This document shows, in pieces, positions 34,045 through 45,973 of a DNA stretch of 64,000 nt; position 1 is the first letter of the stretch; each line of letters starts with the position of its first letter. The notes under the pieces are model-generated. The model was not told where the DNA came from. It was given only the letters and a program-made list of their open reading frames with translations, and did not search any database. The stretch covers positions 227,230,537 to 227,294,536 of the forward strand of contig NC_134397.1 in the NCBI RefSeq assembly GCF_050003625.1. The letters run 5' to 3'. Position numbers and translations under genes: made by a program. This stretch comes from Haematobia irritans (lineage: Eukaryota; Arthropoda; Insecta; Diptera; Muscidae).

Positions 34045-34790
34045 TCTACAGAAATAACATTTTGACAAAATCTTCTATGAAAATAAAATTTTGACAAAAT
34101 TTTCTATAGAAATAAAATCTTGACAAAATTTTTTATGGAAATAAAATTTCAACAAAATTTTGTATAGAAATAAATTATTGACAAAAGTTTCTATAAAAAC
34201 AAAATTTTTTCTATAGAAATACAATTTTCCAAAATTTCTTATAGAATCAAAATTGGACAAAATATTTTATGGAACTAATATTTTGACAAGATTTTCTATA
34301 GGAACAAAATTTTGACAAAATTTTCTATAGAAATAAAATTTTGCCAAATTTTCTATAGAATTAAAATTTTTACAAAATTTTCTATAGAAAAAAAAAATTA
34401 CAAAATTTTCTATAAAAAAAATTACAAAATTTTCTATAGAAATATAAATATAACAAATTTTTCTATAGAAATAAAATTTTGACAAATTTTTCTATAGAAA
34501 TAAAATTTTGACAAAATTTTCTACAGAAATAAAATTTTGACCAAATGTTCCATAGAAAAAAAATTACAAAATTTTCTATAAAAAAAAAATTACAAAATTT
34601 TCTATAGAAATAAAATTTTGCAAAAATTTTCTATAGAAATAAAATTTTGAAAAAATTTTCTGTAGAAATAAAATTTTTACAAAATTTTCAATAGAAATAA
34701 AATTTTGACAAAATTTTCTATAGAAATAAAATTTTGACAGAATTTTGTATAGAAATAAATTGTTGATAAAATATTCTATAAGAATAAACA
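34045..34790. repeat. 29-bp minisatellite array
   Basis: About 25 degenerate copies of the unit with core TTTTGACAAAATTTTCTATA. The array continues at 36040-36250 and 36835-37075, so it was one array later split by a DINE-like element and a SINE fragment. Open frames on the minus strand (repeating FYFYRKFCQNFISIENFVK) are by-products. Confidence 0.88.
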
Positions 34791-34793
34791 AGT

Positions 34794-36031
34794 AAGTAAA
34801 GTCTAAAGTCGGGCGGGGCCGACTGTATTATACCCTTCACCCCTATGTAGGCCAAAATTTGTGTTACCATCTCAACTACTTCACATTTGTTGGAAGCTAT
34901 ATAAAGGAGACATTTTTTTTACTTCTACAAAATCTCTAGAATTAAAATTTAAATCGGACGGAAGATATATATGGGAGCCATATCTAACCGATTTCAACCA
35001 AATTTGACACAATTACCAATACTACTAAACGTACTCCTTGTGCGAAATTTGAAGCAAATCGCGGCAAAACCCTGGATTTTGAGGCCATATAAGTTCAAAT
35101 CGGACGAAAGATATATAAGGGAGCTATATCTAAATCTGAATCGATTTTGACCAAATTTAGCACATACAATAGTATCGTTAAAAGTACCGCTTATGCAAAA
35201 TTTGAAGTAAGTCAGGGCAAAACTCTGGCTTTTTAGACCATATAAGTCCAAATCGGGCGAAAGATATATATGTGAGCTATATCTAAATCTGAACCGATTT
35301 TAACAAAATTTGGCACACTTAACGATAGTATTAAACGTACCCCATGTGCAAAATTTGAAGCAAATCACGGCAAAACTCTGGCTTTTGTGGCCATATAAGT
35401 TCAAATCGGACGAAATATATATATATATATATGGGAGCTATATCTAAATTTGAACCGATTTCAATCAAATTTACCAAGCATTGGTAGAATGTCAATTCTA
35501 CCCTCTGTGCAAAATTTCACGAAGATCGGTAGTAAACTTTGGCCTCTGTGGTCATATTAATCTAAAGCGGACGAAAAATATATATGGGAGCTATATCTAA
35601 ATCTGAACCGATTTGGCTGATATTTTGTAAGATTTTCGAGACTCATAAAATATTTGGATGTACGATATTTCAAGAAAATAGGTTGATAAACACGCTAGCT
35701 ATGACCAAATCGGGGATAAATATATATGGCAGCTATATCTAAATCTGAACCGATTTTTTCCAAAACCAATAGCGATTGTCTCTGTCCCAAGAAACGGCCC
35801 TATGCCAAATTTGAGGACGATCGGACTTAAATTGCGAGCTGTACTTTGTGCACAAAATTACATATACAGACAGACGGACAGACAGACAGACGGACATCGC
35901 TAAATCGACTCAGAATTTAATTCTAAGCCGATCGGTATACTAAAAGATGGGTATATGACCAATATTTCTTGGCGTTACATACAAATTCACAAACTTATTA
36001 TACCCTGTACCACAGTAGTGGTGAAGGGTAT
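34794..36031 (-). mobile_element. DINE-like element, third subfamily, inserted in the minisatellite
   Basis: Left edge ACAAGTAAGTAAAGTC and hairpin AGTCGGGCGGGGCCGACT, then TATACCCTTCACC. The right edge has its complement GGTGAAGGGTATA after ACCCTGTACCACAGTAGT. Internal repeats read AAATCGGACGAAAGATATAT and AGGGAGCTATATCTAAATCT. The architecture (subterminal repeats plus 3' hairpin, GTCTGTC tract) is the same as in the main family, but the sequence differs. Confidence 0.75.
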
Positions 36032-36644
36032 AAAAATTGGACAAAATTTTTTATGGAAATAAAATGTTGACGAAATTTTCAATAGAAATAGAATTAAAAA
36101 AAAAATTCCTATAGAAGTAAAATTTACAATTTTTTTTTATAGAAATTAAATTTTGACAAAATTTCCTATAGAAATAAAATTTTGACAAAATTTTCTTTAG
36201 GACAACAAGTTTTACAAAATTTTCGCAGAAATAAAATTGTCTATGGAATAAAATTTTGCAAAATAAGATTTTTTTAGAAAATCTAAAAAAATTTGTCCAA
36301 ATCCTTCAATGGCTTCGAAAAGTAAATTTTTAATACATTTTTAATACCTTTTATATATTTATTTATTTATTTAACTCATTTTACAACCACGCCGAAATGG
36401 CCATATACGGTTACAGGGATACTCAAAATAAGGAATTACATTAAATTTACTTAAAAAAGAAATTATAAAAATAATTAGGACTACAATCAAGGACTGCAAA
36501 AACTTGACATTATTACACCTTACTACTAAGTATATATCTTTCTACTATATGTAGACTACGTTACAAAGACCATTTGATATATAAATATAAAAATTTAGGA
36601 ATTGATTACTACTCTCAACATCATTTATCCAGGGATGAAGTATT

Positions 36645-36828
36645 TTAAGAAAAAGCCGTTCGGACTCGGTTATAAAAAAGAGGTCCCTTGTCATTGAACT
36701 TTACATAGAATCGGGCAGCACTTAGTGATAAGAGAGGAGTTCACCGCTGTGGTATCATAATGGAAGAACTGAATGGTCTAAGTTATCCTGAAATATCGAG
36801 CTGCCATTATAACTAACCTAATCTAACA
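36645..36828 (+). mobile_element. 5'-truncated SINE
   Basis: The body from AAGCCGTTCGGACTCGGTTA to the tail AACTAACCTAATCTAAC is the 3' half of the 16476-16825 family in plus orientation. Confidence 0.75.
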
Positions 36829-37075
36829 TGAAAATAGGATTAAAATTTGGACAAAATTTTCTATAGAAATGAAATTGGAAAAAAATTCTAAAGAAATTTT
36901 CTGTAGAAATAATATTTTGAAAAAATTTTGTATAGAAATGAAATGTTGAAAAAAAAATTATAGAAATAAAATTTGAACAAAATTTTCTATAGAAATAAAA
37001 TTTTGACAAAATTTTCTATATAAATAAAATTTTAAAAAACAATTTCTATAGAAATAACATTTTGAAAAAAAATTT

Positions 37076-37590
37076 CTATTAATGCATTATTTTTCATTTT
37101 AATTTTGTGTTTGGTCATACTATCAAAGTCCATTGCGAGTAAGTTCTCCCATTTTGTAGAAGTAGTAACTATCCCTTGTTGGTGCAAACTAAAATCGTTG
37201 AAACATTCAAAATTCAACACATTTACAATTCAAGAGATAATTATACACACAATACATGGTCGCTAATAGAATAGGGCCTAATATATAGTTTTGAAGATTC
37301 TGAAATAAACTTCTACAATAAAATAATAAAACATTTCTTTGGAAGAAAAAACATTTTTTTAACCACAAAAATTGGATCAAAAACTTCAAAATCAAATTGT
37401 TTAAAATTTGGTAATTTTTGGTAAAATTTTCTTCGTGTAAACATGCTCAAACATATTTCTTCTATAGTTCCGTGTACAAAGTGAGTGCCGCACGAGCTTA
37501 AGCATGGGAGCTATATCTACATTTGATCCGATATTTTCTACATTCAATAGCAATTGTCCTTGTACCACAACATATACCAAATATACTTAC
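37076..37590 (-). other. Intron, right part, with a DINE fragment
   Basis: It holds AT-rich sequence plus GAGCTATATCTACATTTGAT at 37509, a small DINE-like fragment close to the exon at 37591. Confidence 0.4.
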
Positions 37591-37670
37591 GTATTCTCTT
37601 CCTTGCATCCAAGTAAGCAGCATTAACAGCATCATATGATATACAAGTCGAGTCACCATTATAAGGAGTC
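37591..37670 (-). CDS. Exon of a haem-peroxidase-like gene (upstream exon)
   Basis: On the minus strand this 80-base exon has acceptor TTTTTGTTTTTCTAG and donor GTAAGTATA. It completes a codon with one base, reads TPYNGDSTCISYDAVNAAYL then DARKRI, and ends with one base that pairs with the two leading bases of 33140-33230 to make a His codon. The 3.9-kb joined reading gives 56 residues without a stop, strong mutual support. Resemblance to the N-terminal propeptide/entry region of arthropod haem peroxidases is tentative. The 5' exons are not found. They must lie beyond the plus-strand JmjC gene, or that gene sits in an intron of this one. Confidence 0.6.
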
Positions 37671-38034
37671 CTAGAAAAACAAAAACGTAAAGAAAAATGT
37701 TATTAGGTTACTTGTTCGAAAGCATGAAACCTCATTGTAGAAAATTATTTCACTTTTTATTATCAACATGCGACCAGACACATTTCAACCCCTATCTAAG
37801 GATAGCGAACACATGCTACCTCCATCGTTTTCAGTTTCATCAGGATAAATTGATTTTCCTCCCAAGCATATTACAATCAGATAAGGACATTATTAACGAT
37901 TGAAAGGATTTTAAAATCCATGCTTAACCACCATAAAAAGATGTGTGTGAAATGGGCTAGACTTTTAGTTCTTTAGTTTAGTCTACTGTGGAAAATTGAA
38001 GTGACAAGTTGTGTTACTCTTATTTGCTGACATT
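37671..38034. promoter_or_regulatory. Upstream region of the JmjC-like gene
   Basis: About 360 bases separate the minus-strand exon from the ATG at 38035. I see no clear TATA box. An open frame at 37697-37903 has no support. Confidence 0.3.
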
Positions 38035-41000
38035 ATGAATGAAGCTAGAAAAAAATTATCAGAAATATTAGAAAAGTGTAAACAAGAAAATGTTGAATTG
38101 AATCAGGTGAAAAGTTTAAGAAAATTTTTACAAGTGAATCGAAAATTAAACACACGCAAAGAAAAATGGTTTAAATGTCTAATTTTATCAAGTTTACTAA
38201 CTTTTGCTGTGAATTATTATTTCACTGAATTACAATCAAAGGTAGGACAGGTTTTTAAACAAATAAATATTATATTAAAAAAAAATTAATATTTTTATAT
38301 AATTTTTATTTTATATTTATATTTTAGCGTTGCACTTTTGAAATGCCTCGCTTGATGCGTTACGCTTTTAGACCTCCAGAAAACTGTAACTTTTGTCAAA
38401 ATGTTGATAATATCGAGAGAGTTTATGACATAACCCCACAAGAATTTTCTCGAAAATATGCTTATACTGCAAGACCAGTTATTGTGGAAGGTGCCACTAG
38501 AAATTGGACAGCTTTGGAGGTTAGTATGGCATTTTTAAAATCAAGTAAATAAGGGCTGTCTACTGCATAAAAATTTACAGTGAAATTTCTAAAATCCTAA
38601 TTGTTTTAGGATACAAACCGCATTTATCGAAACCAATACTTCAAACTAAAAAAAAAATAATTTCAAAAATTCCCAAATCCCAAAAAAAAGTTTCAGCCCA
38701 TATTTAAATCTTTTTTCGATTCAAAGATTTCTCATTAAATTTAAAAATTATTTCTTAAAATCAAAAATATATGTCTTTATTTTAAGAAAATTTTATAGTA
38801 ATCAAAAACACCCGATTTTAACCGAGGATTTCGAGTCTAAAATTTTTTTGGAGAAAAAATTTAATAATTAATTTTCTTTAAAAAAAATCTTTTTTTTTTT
38901 GTTATTATTCAAATATTAATATTTTAATTTTATAAGGTCACTGTTTCGTTATTGATATTTAACACAATGAAGGCCTAAAGCTCACCAACTAAACCCAACT
39001 GGATAAGCCCCAAAATGCAACCTCCATTACTTATTGTCTTATCCAATATTTATTCCTCTTAATATAAATTAAATTTAATTTTTTTATTTAACAGAAATTT
39101 AACTATTGGTATTTTCGAGATGTCTACAATAATGCCCAACGTAAAGAAAAAATTTTAGATTGTCAATTTTTACCCTACAAAACGGGATTTCGTGATATAT
39201 ATGAGGCATTAGATATGCCGGAGCAGAGAGTGGACTATTTTAAGGGACAGACAGAGGATAATGAACAGCAGGACCCTTGGTATTTTGGTTGGAGTAATTG
39301 TAATCCTGAAACTGCAGAAGAATTTCGACGGCACTATGGCAAACCATATTTTCTACCGGAAAGTTCAGAAAATAATGCTGTCGATTGGTTTTTTATTGGC
39401 ACAGCTGGTCTAGGAGCTCATATGCATGTAAGTGCGCAAAAAATATTTTTCTGATTCAATGACGAAATTAATTGATTCCATTAATTATACCCTCCACCAT
39501 GGAACACATCGAAATACTGCTCTAAGACCCCATAAGGTATATATATTCTGGGTCGTGGTGAAATTCTGAGTCGATCTGAGCATGTCCGTCCGTCTGTCTG
39601 TTGAAATCACGCTAACTTCCAAACGAAACAAGCTATCGACTTGAAACTTGGCACAATTAGTTGTTAGTGATGTAGGTCGGATGTTATTGCAAATGGGCCA
39701 TATCGGTCCACTTTTACGTATAGCCCCCATATAAATGGACCCCCAAATTTGGCTTGCGATTGCTCTAAGAGAAGCAAATTTCATCCGATCCGGCTGAAAT
39801 TTGGTACATGGTGTTAGTATATGGTCTCTAACAACCATGCAAAATTGGTCCACAGCGGTCCATAGTTATATATAGCCCCCATATAAGCCGATCACCAGGT
39901 TTGACCTCAGGAGCCTCTTGGAAGACCAAAATTCATCTGATTCAGTTGAAATTTGGTACGTGGTGTTAATATATGGCTCAAACACCCATGCAAAAATTGG
40001 TCGAAATCGGTCAATAATTATATATAGGCCCGATCCCCAAATTTGACCTCCGGAGCCTCTTGGAAGAGCAAAATTCATCCGATTCGGTTGAAATTTGGTA
40101 CGTGATGTTAGTATATGGTATCCAACAACCATGCAGGAATTGGTTCATATCAGTCCATAATTATATATAGCCCCCATATAAACCGATCCCGAGATTTGGT
40201 TTTGGAGCCTCTTGGAGGAGCAAATTTCATCCGAGTCAATTGAAATTTGGTACATTGTGCTAGTATATGGCCGTTAACAACCATGCCTAACTAGGTCCAT
40301 ATCGGTCTATAGTTATATTTATATAGCCCTCAGATAAATCGAACCCCAATCACACAAAAAGTGGTCCATATCAATTCATAATTCTATATAGCCCCGATAT
40401 TAGCGACCCCCATATTTCAATTCTGGCTCTCTACCACGTACGGACTACGTCACAATTTACAAAACGATGTTAAGAAGTTTTAAGATACCACAACCCAAGT
40501 AATTCGATTGTGGATGACAGTCTTTAGTACAAGTTTCTACGCAATCCTCGGTGGAGGGTACATAAGATTCGGCCTGGCCGAACTTACGGCCCTATATTCT
40601 TGTTTTTAATTGAAATGTCTTCAATCACAATTAAAAAAATTGTTGAATCAATTAAATTGTTAATTTATTATGTTTTAAAACTCAATTAAGACTTTAATTG
40701 TCAAAATTTTCATGAAATTGTTTTCTGTGTGACTCTACTAAAAAAGGATAACTCCTTAATCTATTTTTATTCTAAATTATTTATTAATTTATTTTGAAAA
40801 CATTCTAGATTGATAATGTCCGTTTGCCTTCATGGCAAGCTCAACTTTCTGGTAGTAAACGCTGGCTTTTGGCTCCACCACCCGAATGTTATTTTCAATG
40901 CAAATCATTTGATGCCATTGTCAATAAAGGTGATATTAGTATGTATTCGGTCAGTTTTAATTTTTTTTCTGTTTAGTAATTTAATATTTTTTTGTTTCAG

Positions 41001-41086
41001 TTGTTTTAGACACCAATAAATGGTATCATCAAACATTTGTCCAACCAGGAGAAATAAGTCTTACTATAGGAGCAGAATATGATTAA
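38035..41086 (+). CDS. Membrane-anchored JmjC/cupin-type 2-oxoglutarate oxygenase-like protein
   Basis: Five exons: 38035-38241, 38328-38519, 39095-39427, 40809-40938 and 41001-41086, all with GT/AG borders and consistent phases, giving 315 residues. Residues 1-50 are charged and coiled-coil-like (MNEARKKLSEILEKCKQENV...). KCLILSSLLTFAVNYYF at about 50-66 is a single membrane segment, suggesting a type II protein with a lumenal catalytic domain. The domain has the 'RPVIVEGATRNW' entry typical of cupin_8/JmjC proteins. An HxD iron motif (H-I-D in GAHMHIDNV) follows, then the GSKRW lysine region for 2-oxoglutarate and a distal His in NKWYHQT. So Fe(II)/2-oxoglutarate hydroxylase activity is plausible; the substrate is unknown. 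Intron 3 splits the HxD motif and holds a DINE-like element (39486-40604). AATAAA lies at 41151-41156. A GTG at 38011 is in frame but ATG 38035 is preferred. Confidence 0.85.
39486..40604 (+). mobile_element. DINE-1/Helentron-like element in intron 3 of the JmjC-like gene
   Basis: It starts TATACCCTCCACCATGG, with about 50 bases of the usual 5' end missing (joins directly to AACACATCGAAATA). It then has GTCCGTCC, units of the 153-bp type, and ends with hairpin TTCGGCCTGGCCGAA and ATTCTTGTT. It accounts for most of the 1.38-kb intron and lies in the sense direction of the gene. Confidence 0.85.
40605..40740. repeat. AATTGA-rich palindromic patch
   Basis: Repeated TTTAATTG/CAATTAAA words, also seen at 58560-58830. 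It is probably a MITE remnant. Confidence 0.4.
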
Positions 41087-41156
41087 AATGTTTTTCGTTC
41101 AGTTTAAAAATTTATTAAAATTAATTAAATATCTTATATAAATATTATGAAATAAA

Positions 41157-42060
41157 AAATATATTTTTTCGCCACACAGAAAAAGGCCGTCGTTGAATTG
41201 ATGCTTAAATATAAATAACAAAAAAACTTTTTTGGTTTTTTTATATTTTTTTTTTCTTTCCACGGCTCAATGCAATTTTTCCTATTCACAGAGCAACAGG
41301 AACTAAAAAAATTCGCCCTATTTTTCTAATTTCTGTCGCTCGTACACTCCGTTTTCAATTCTTGAAAATTTTTGGAATGATAAAAAATTGTCAAATTACG
41401 TCGCATAATCGCATATTAATTTTATGACTTGATTATTAACCCTTTGACTACCGATGTCCACTTGGGTGGACATTCGAAAACGACACCAAACTCTATTTTC
41501 CCACTTAGTTTCGATTTATTTCTCGATGATATTTTAAAGTAGAGGTTTTACTCTAAGTAAGCTTTAAATATTTTCTATATAGGTGAGCACTAAACTGATT
41601 GTTTATAAACTTATTCAACAAGAAACGAACAATACCAAATTTTGAGACCATTTTTGTACGGTATGTCTCAAGTAAATAGAAATTCGTACAAAAACTATAG
41701 CTGATATTTTTCCGGGTTTTTTTTTTTGTATTTTTTCTCACACTTTGGAAGATATTATAAGAATCAAGTTTTCAGAAGAAACTCATATAGCTCTTGAAGT
41801 ATTTAAGATAGGTCCTCAATTTTTGTTTTACTTGCTTTTTTTCTGTTGGTACCAGTGAACACAGAAGAAAACTTAGCACTAGGTTTATTTCTGTAGTGAA
41901 AGGGTTAATGTATGTTTATTTGCAATGATAAATATTGAATGTAAATTTGAGTTTGTTATAAGCGGACATTAAAAAGAATTTTCTTATTCGAAGCCATTAA
42001 TTATTTTCTGTCATTGTATCACTTGTTGAGACATAATCTCCATAGGGTTACTTTGATACA
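41157..42060. other. No recognisable gene
   Basis: 3' flank of the JmjC-like gene. A small palindrome GTCCACTTGGGTGGAC lies at 41457-41472. Nothing else is supported. Confidence 0.4.
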
Positions 42061-45000
42061 ATGATCACAACAAATTTAACAGACATTGTGGCTCATACGC
42101 CGAGATCGTGTGAAGTTGAAGATTTGAAACGCATCGTGGTTTGTAATAGCTTGGAAAACTTGGAAATTAATATTTCAGTGACGGATATAGGTATGACAGG
42201 TGTACAGTCTGCAGATAAATGCATCAGGTGTAGACTATTTAGGTAGGTTGCTATGCCACCATAGCATCTCCACACATGGGCCCATCCACATTCTGCACAA
42301 GAAGAAACTAAAAAATCACAAAAATTACATCATCTGTCTTGCATATGTCTTTTGAAGTGATATGCAAAACCATGTCAATGAATTTTATGATAGATACCCC
42401 TTAGTTTTATTTTTTTGGTTTCGTTTGTAATGGCCTCAAAATTGTTTTAATATGAAATTTGTGGTATTTCATGGTTGGCGTTTTATTTTTTTTTTTTAAA
42501 TTTTATTGAACCCATAATTTGTTAGATTTAATGCAAAATTAAAAGGAGGTTGTCCAATGTGTTGGCCTAGTCTTCAAATTTGATAGATAATAAATCAATG
42601 GCGGCATATTGTAGTTTTAACCTCTAAAAAGAGTCGGCGAATAACTTTTATCAAATATTGGCTTTTTCAATAGCATGCATTTGTGGACGTTTTCAATCTA
42701 AATTATTCACTCCACTGAACAAAAAGCATGCATGGTTTCAAAGATTTTGTCATTACACTAATGATTTTGGCATTGAATCTGGGCCAAAGAAGCGGGGAAT
42801 TGAAGTAAGCATATCCTTAGGACAAATTTTTATACCTTCCACCATAGGATGGGGGTATATTAACTTTGTCATTCCGTTTGTAACACATCGAAATATTTCT
42901 CTAAGACCCCATAAAGAATATAGCCTGGGTCGTGGTGAAATTCTGAGTCGATCTGAGCATGTCCGTCCGTCCGTCCGTCTGTTGAAATCACGCTAACTTC
43001 CGAACGAAACAAGCTATCGACTTGAAACTTGGCACAAGTAGTTTTTATTGATGTAGGTCAGATGGTATTGCAAATAGGCCATATCGGTCCACTTTTACGT
43101 ATAGCCCCCATATAAACGGAGCCCCAAATTTGGCTTGCCGATCCTCTAAGAGAAGCAAATTTCATCCGATCCGGCTGAAATTTGGTACATGGTGTTAGTA
43201 TATGGTCTCTAATGACCATGCAAAAATTGGTCCTCATTGGTCCATAATTATATATAACCCCCATATAAACCAGATTTGATCTCACCAGATTCCACCAGAT
43301 TTGATCTCCGGAGGCTCTTGGAAGAACAAAATTCATCTGATTCAGTTGAAATTTGGTACGTGGTATTAATATATAAACACCAATGCAAACATTGGTCGAA
43401 ATTGGTCCACAATTATATATAGCCTCCATATATATTATATATAGCCTCCTCATTGGTCCATAATTATATATAGCCCCCATATAAACCGATCACCAGATTT
43501 GATCTCCGGAGGCTCTTGGAATACCAAAATTTATCTGATTCAGTTGAAATTTGGTACGTGGTACTAATATATAAACACCAATGCAAACATTGGTCGAAAT
43601 TGGTCCACAATTATATATAGCCTCCATATAAACCGATCCCCAGATTTGACTTTCGGAGCCCCTTGGAAGAGCAAAATTCAACCGATTCGGTTGAAATTTG
43701 GTACGTGATGTTGGTATATGGTATCCAACAACCATGCAGGAATTGGTTCATATCAGTCCACAATTATATATAGCCCCCACATAAACCGATCTCCAGATTT
43801 GACCTCCGGTGCCTTTTGGAGAAGCAAAATTCATCCGATCTGGTTGAAATTTGGTACGTGGTGGTACACTCAAAAAAAAGTAAACCCTATATTTCACTAA
43901 AGCTGATTTAATTCTCTTTTAGTTCATGGAATTATTACGTTTTAAGAAAGTTTCCATGCCATCAACAATTTTTTGCGTACGTAAGTTAACTTAACTAAAG
44001 CAGAAGAAAAAATTATACACAATTGAAGTATAAAGATGAACTAAATTCGTGTCTCCCACAAAATAGTTCAGAATTCCTTAATATTTGTAAATTTTACCAA
44101 TAATGCGTCCATCATGAACTTCGTATGGCACTAAAGACATTTTTGCAATTTTGAACTCCAATTTTTTCCTTCAAACTACGAAATTTTCTTTAATAAATGA
44201 AAAATAATAATTTTGTCTAATAAATCTTCTTAAATTTGTCGAAAATTTTTTACTTGTTTTTGCGAAATCAGCGCGACATCTGCGTTTATAATACAGTTTA
44301 GTTAAAATTTTCTACAATTAATCAAATTTTTCTACAATTAACTAAAATTTTCTTTCCTGGTTGGTTCACTGTTTTTTCAGTGTAGTATATGATATTTAAC
44401 AACCATGCCAAATGTGATCCATATCTGTCCATAATCATATATATCCCCCATATAAACCGATCCCGAGATTTGGTTTTGGAGCCACTTGGAGGAGAAAATT
44501 TCATCCGAGTCCGTTGAAATTTGGTACATTGTGCTAGTATATGGCCGTTAACAACCATGCCTAACTAGGTCCATATCATTCTATAGTTATAGACAGCCCT
44601 CAGATAAATCGATCCCCAATCACACATTGGTCCATATCGAGTTTATAATTGTATATAGCCCAGATATAAGCGACCCCCATATTTCAATTCTGGGTCTCTA
44701 CGTACCGTGCAAAAGTCGATATCGATTCGATAGCGACCCGTACCGAATTAGTAATCATACGCATTTGTGGGTTGTCATTGGTATAGGTTTTGGGGAAAAA
44801 CCGCATTTCCATATTTAAGAACATTAATGGGTACACGGTTATGGGAGTTTTATTACAATCTGAACAGAAATATCTGATATTAGGAGCTATAGTTGATTCT
44901 GAACCTACACACCCTCAAAAAAAATCGCTTCTTTAACATATGTTCCAAACATATTTTGCAGGAAGCACATATATTATTGGATACTGCCGAAACATTAATA

Positions 45001-45973
45001 TGTTTGTTTTATGTGAACATATTATATGTTTGGAAGCATTTTGAGCCCAAAAATATTATATGCTTGGAAGAATTTTCCCCAAAGACGATTGTGATCATTC
45101 CCTAACATACTCGTAATTTTCACTTCCACGAAATTTTTTAGTTCTTGGCACCTTTTTCTGTAATACAAATAATGTTGAAGAAATTATTCACTTTTATAAA
45201 TTTTTTAAATTTTACCTTTCGCCTGCACGGAGAATCGAACCGAGGACCATACAGTTTGTAAGCCAACACACTATCCACTGGGCTACGTAGCTGTTATAGT
45301 CACCAGTAGATAATTATCGTTATAAGTTACATTTATATAGCATAGTTTGCAGCGCCCACGAGCCCATGCAAACATAACATTATTTAACAGAAACATACAT
45401 TTGTTTGCCAAGTGGAGCAGTGGTTACATGTCTGCCTTGCATGCAAAGGGTCGTGGGTTCAATCTCTGCTCCGACCGAACACTTTTTTTTTAATTTACAC
45501 ATTTATATTTATACTATATTAAATTTTTATAATGAAACTTCGAAATGTGGGTTATTAAAGATTTATAGTCAGTAACAGTGCTTGATATAAACGAAATTGA
45601 CTGATTTTTGGATAAAATATTATTTTTTTATTGCAAAAATAACAATTTTGTAACAAAAAACTGTTTTTGGTACAAAACTTTAAAATTTGGAAGGAATTCA
45701 AAAACTCTAACAAAAGAAGAACGTGGAGTCGAGTATAAACATACATAAATAATTTTATAATATAAACATAAATTTATTTGGGCGTGAACAGTTTTTTACT
45801 AGCATTTAACACCATCGCTCCATAATGCCTATTATTTTACTTTAGTAATTCATTTTAAAGAAAATAAACTTTTTAAATTGTTTTAGCTGCAAAACTCGAA
45901 CTTAATGCCCGCTTTTATATTTGAAGGTGTCCGTCAACTCCTCGTGGACTACTTATTAATAAAGAGGAACTAA
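42061..45973 (+). CDS. Candidate three-exon gene, unidentified (about 115 aa)
   Basis: Possible exons: 42061-42190 (ATG, donor GTATGA, phase 1), 42674-42804 (acceptor CTTTTTCAATAG, donor GTAAGC, phase 0) and 45887-45973 (acceptor AATTGTTTTAG, ending in TAA). Joined length is 348 bases, divisible by three, with no stops. Pieces read MITTNLTDIVAHTPRSCEVE, then FCHYTNDFGIESGPKKRGIE, then LMPAFIFEGVRQLLVDYLL. I recognise no family. The first frame also stays open past the donor to 42246 with a CIRC motif after ADK, which recalls the zinc-binding end of isoleucyl-tRNA synthetases. That would be a different model. A DINE-like element and other repeats lie between exons 2 and 3. Exon 3 sits in repeat-rich sequence and is the weakest. 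Confidence 0.3.
42831..44705 (+). mobile_element. DINE-1/Helentron-like element interrupted by a MITE
   Basis: It starts TATACCTTCCACCATAGGAT with (GTCC)n at 42960-42980 and irregular 153-bp-type units to 43866. After the MITE it continues from 44383 with CATATATCCCCCATATAAAC to about 44705. The 3' hairpin end is missing. A segment around 43260-43500 is internally duplicated. Confidence 0.8.
43867..44382. mobile_element. 516-bp MITE (CACTCAAAAAA family)
   Basis: Inverted ends CACTCAAAAAAAAGTAAACC and GGTTCACTGTTTTTTCAGTG. TA flanks both sides (43865-43866, 44383-44384). The uninterrupted host sequence GGTAGTATATGATATTTAAC is seen at about 29312, confirming the insertion. Confidence 0.9.

Noticed and set aside
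34075..34791. Repetitive minus-strand frames with FYFYRKFCQNFISIENFVK-like text
   Set aside because: Translation of the 29-bp AT-rich minisatellite. No start context, domain or conservation expected.
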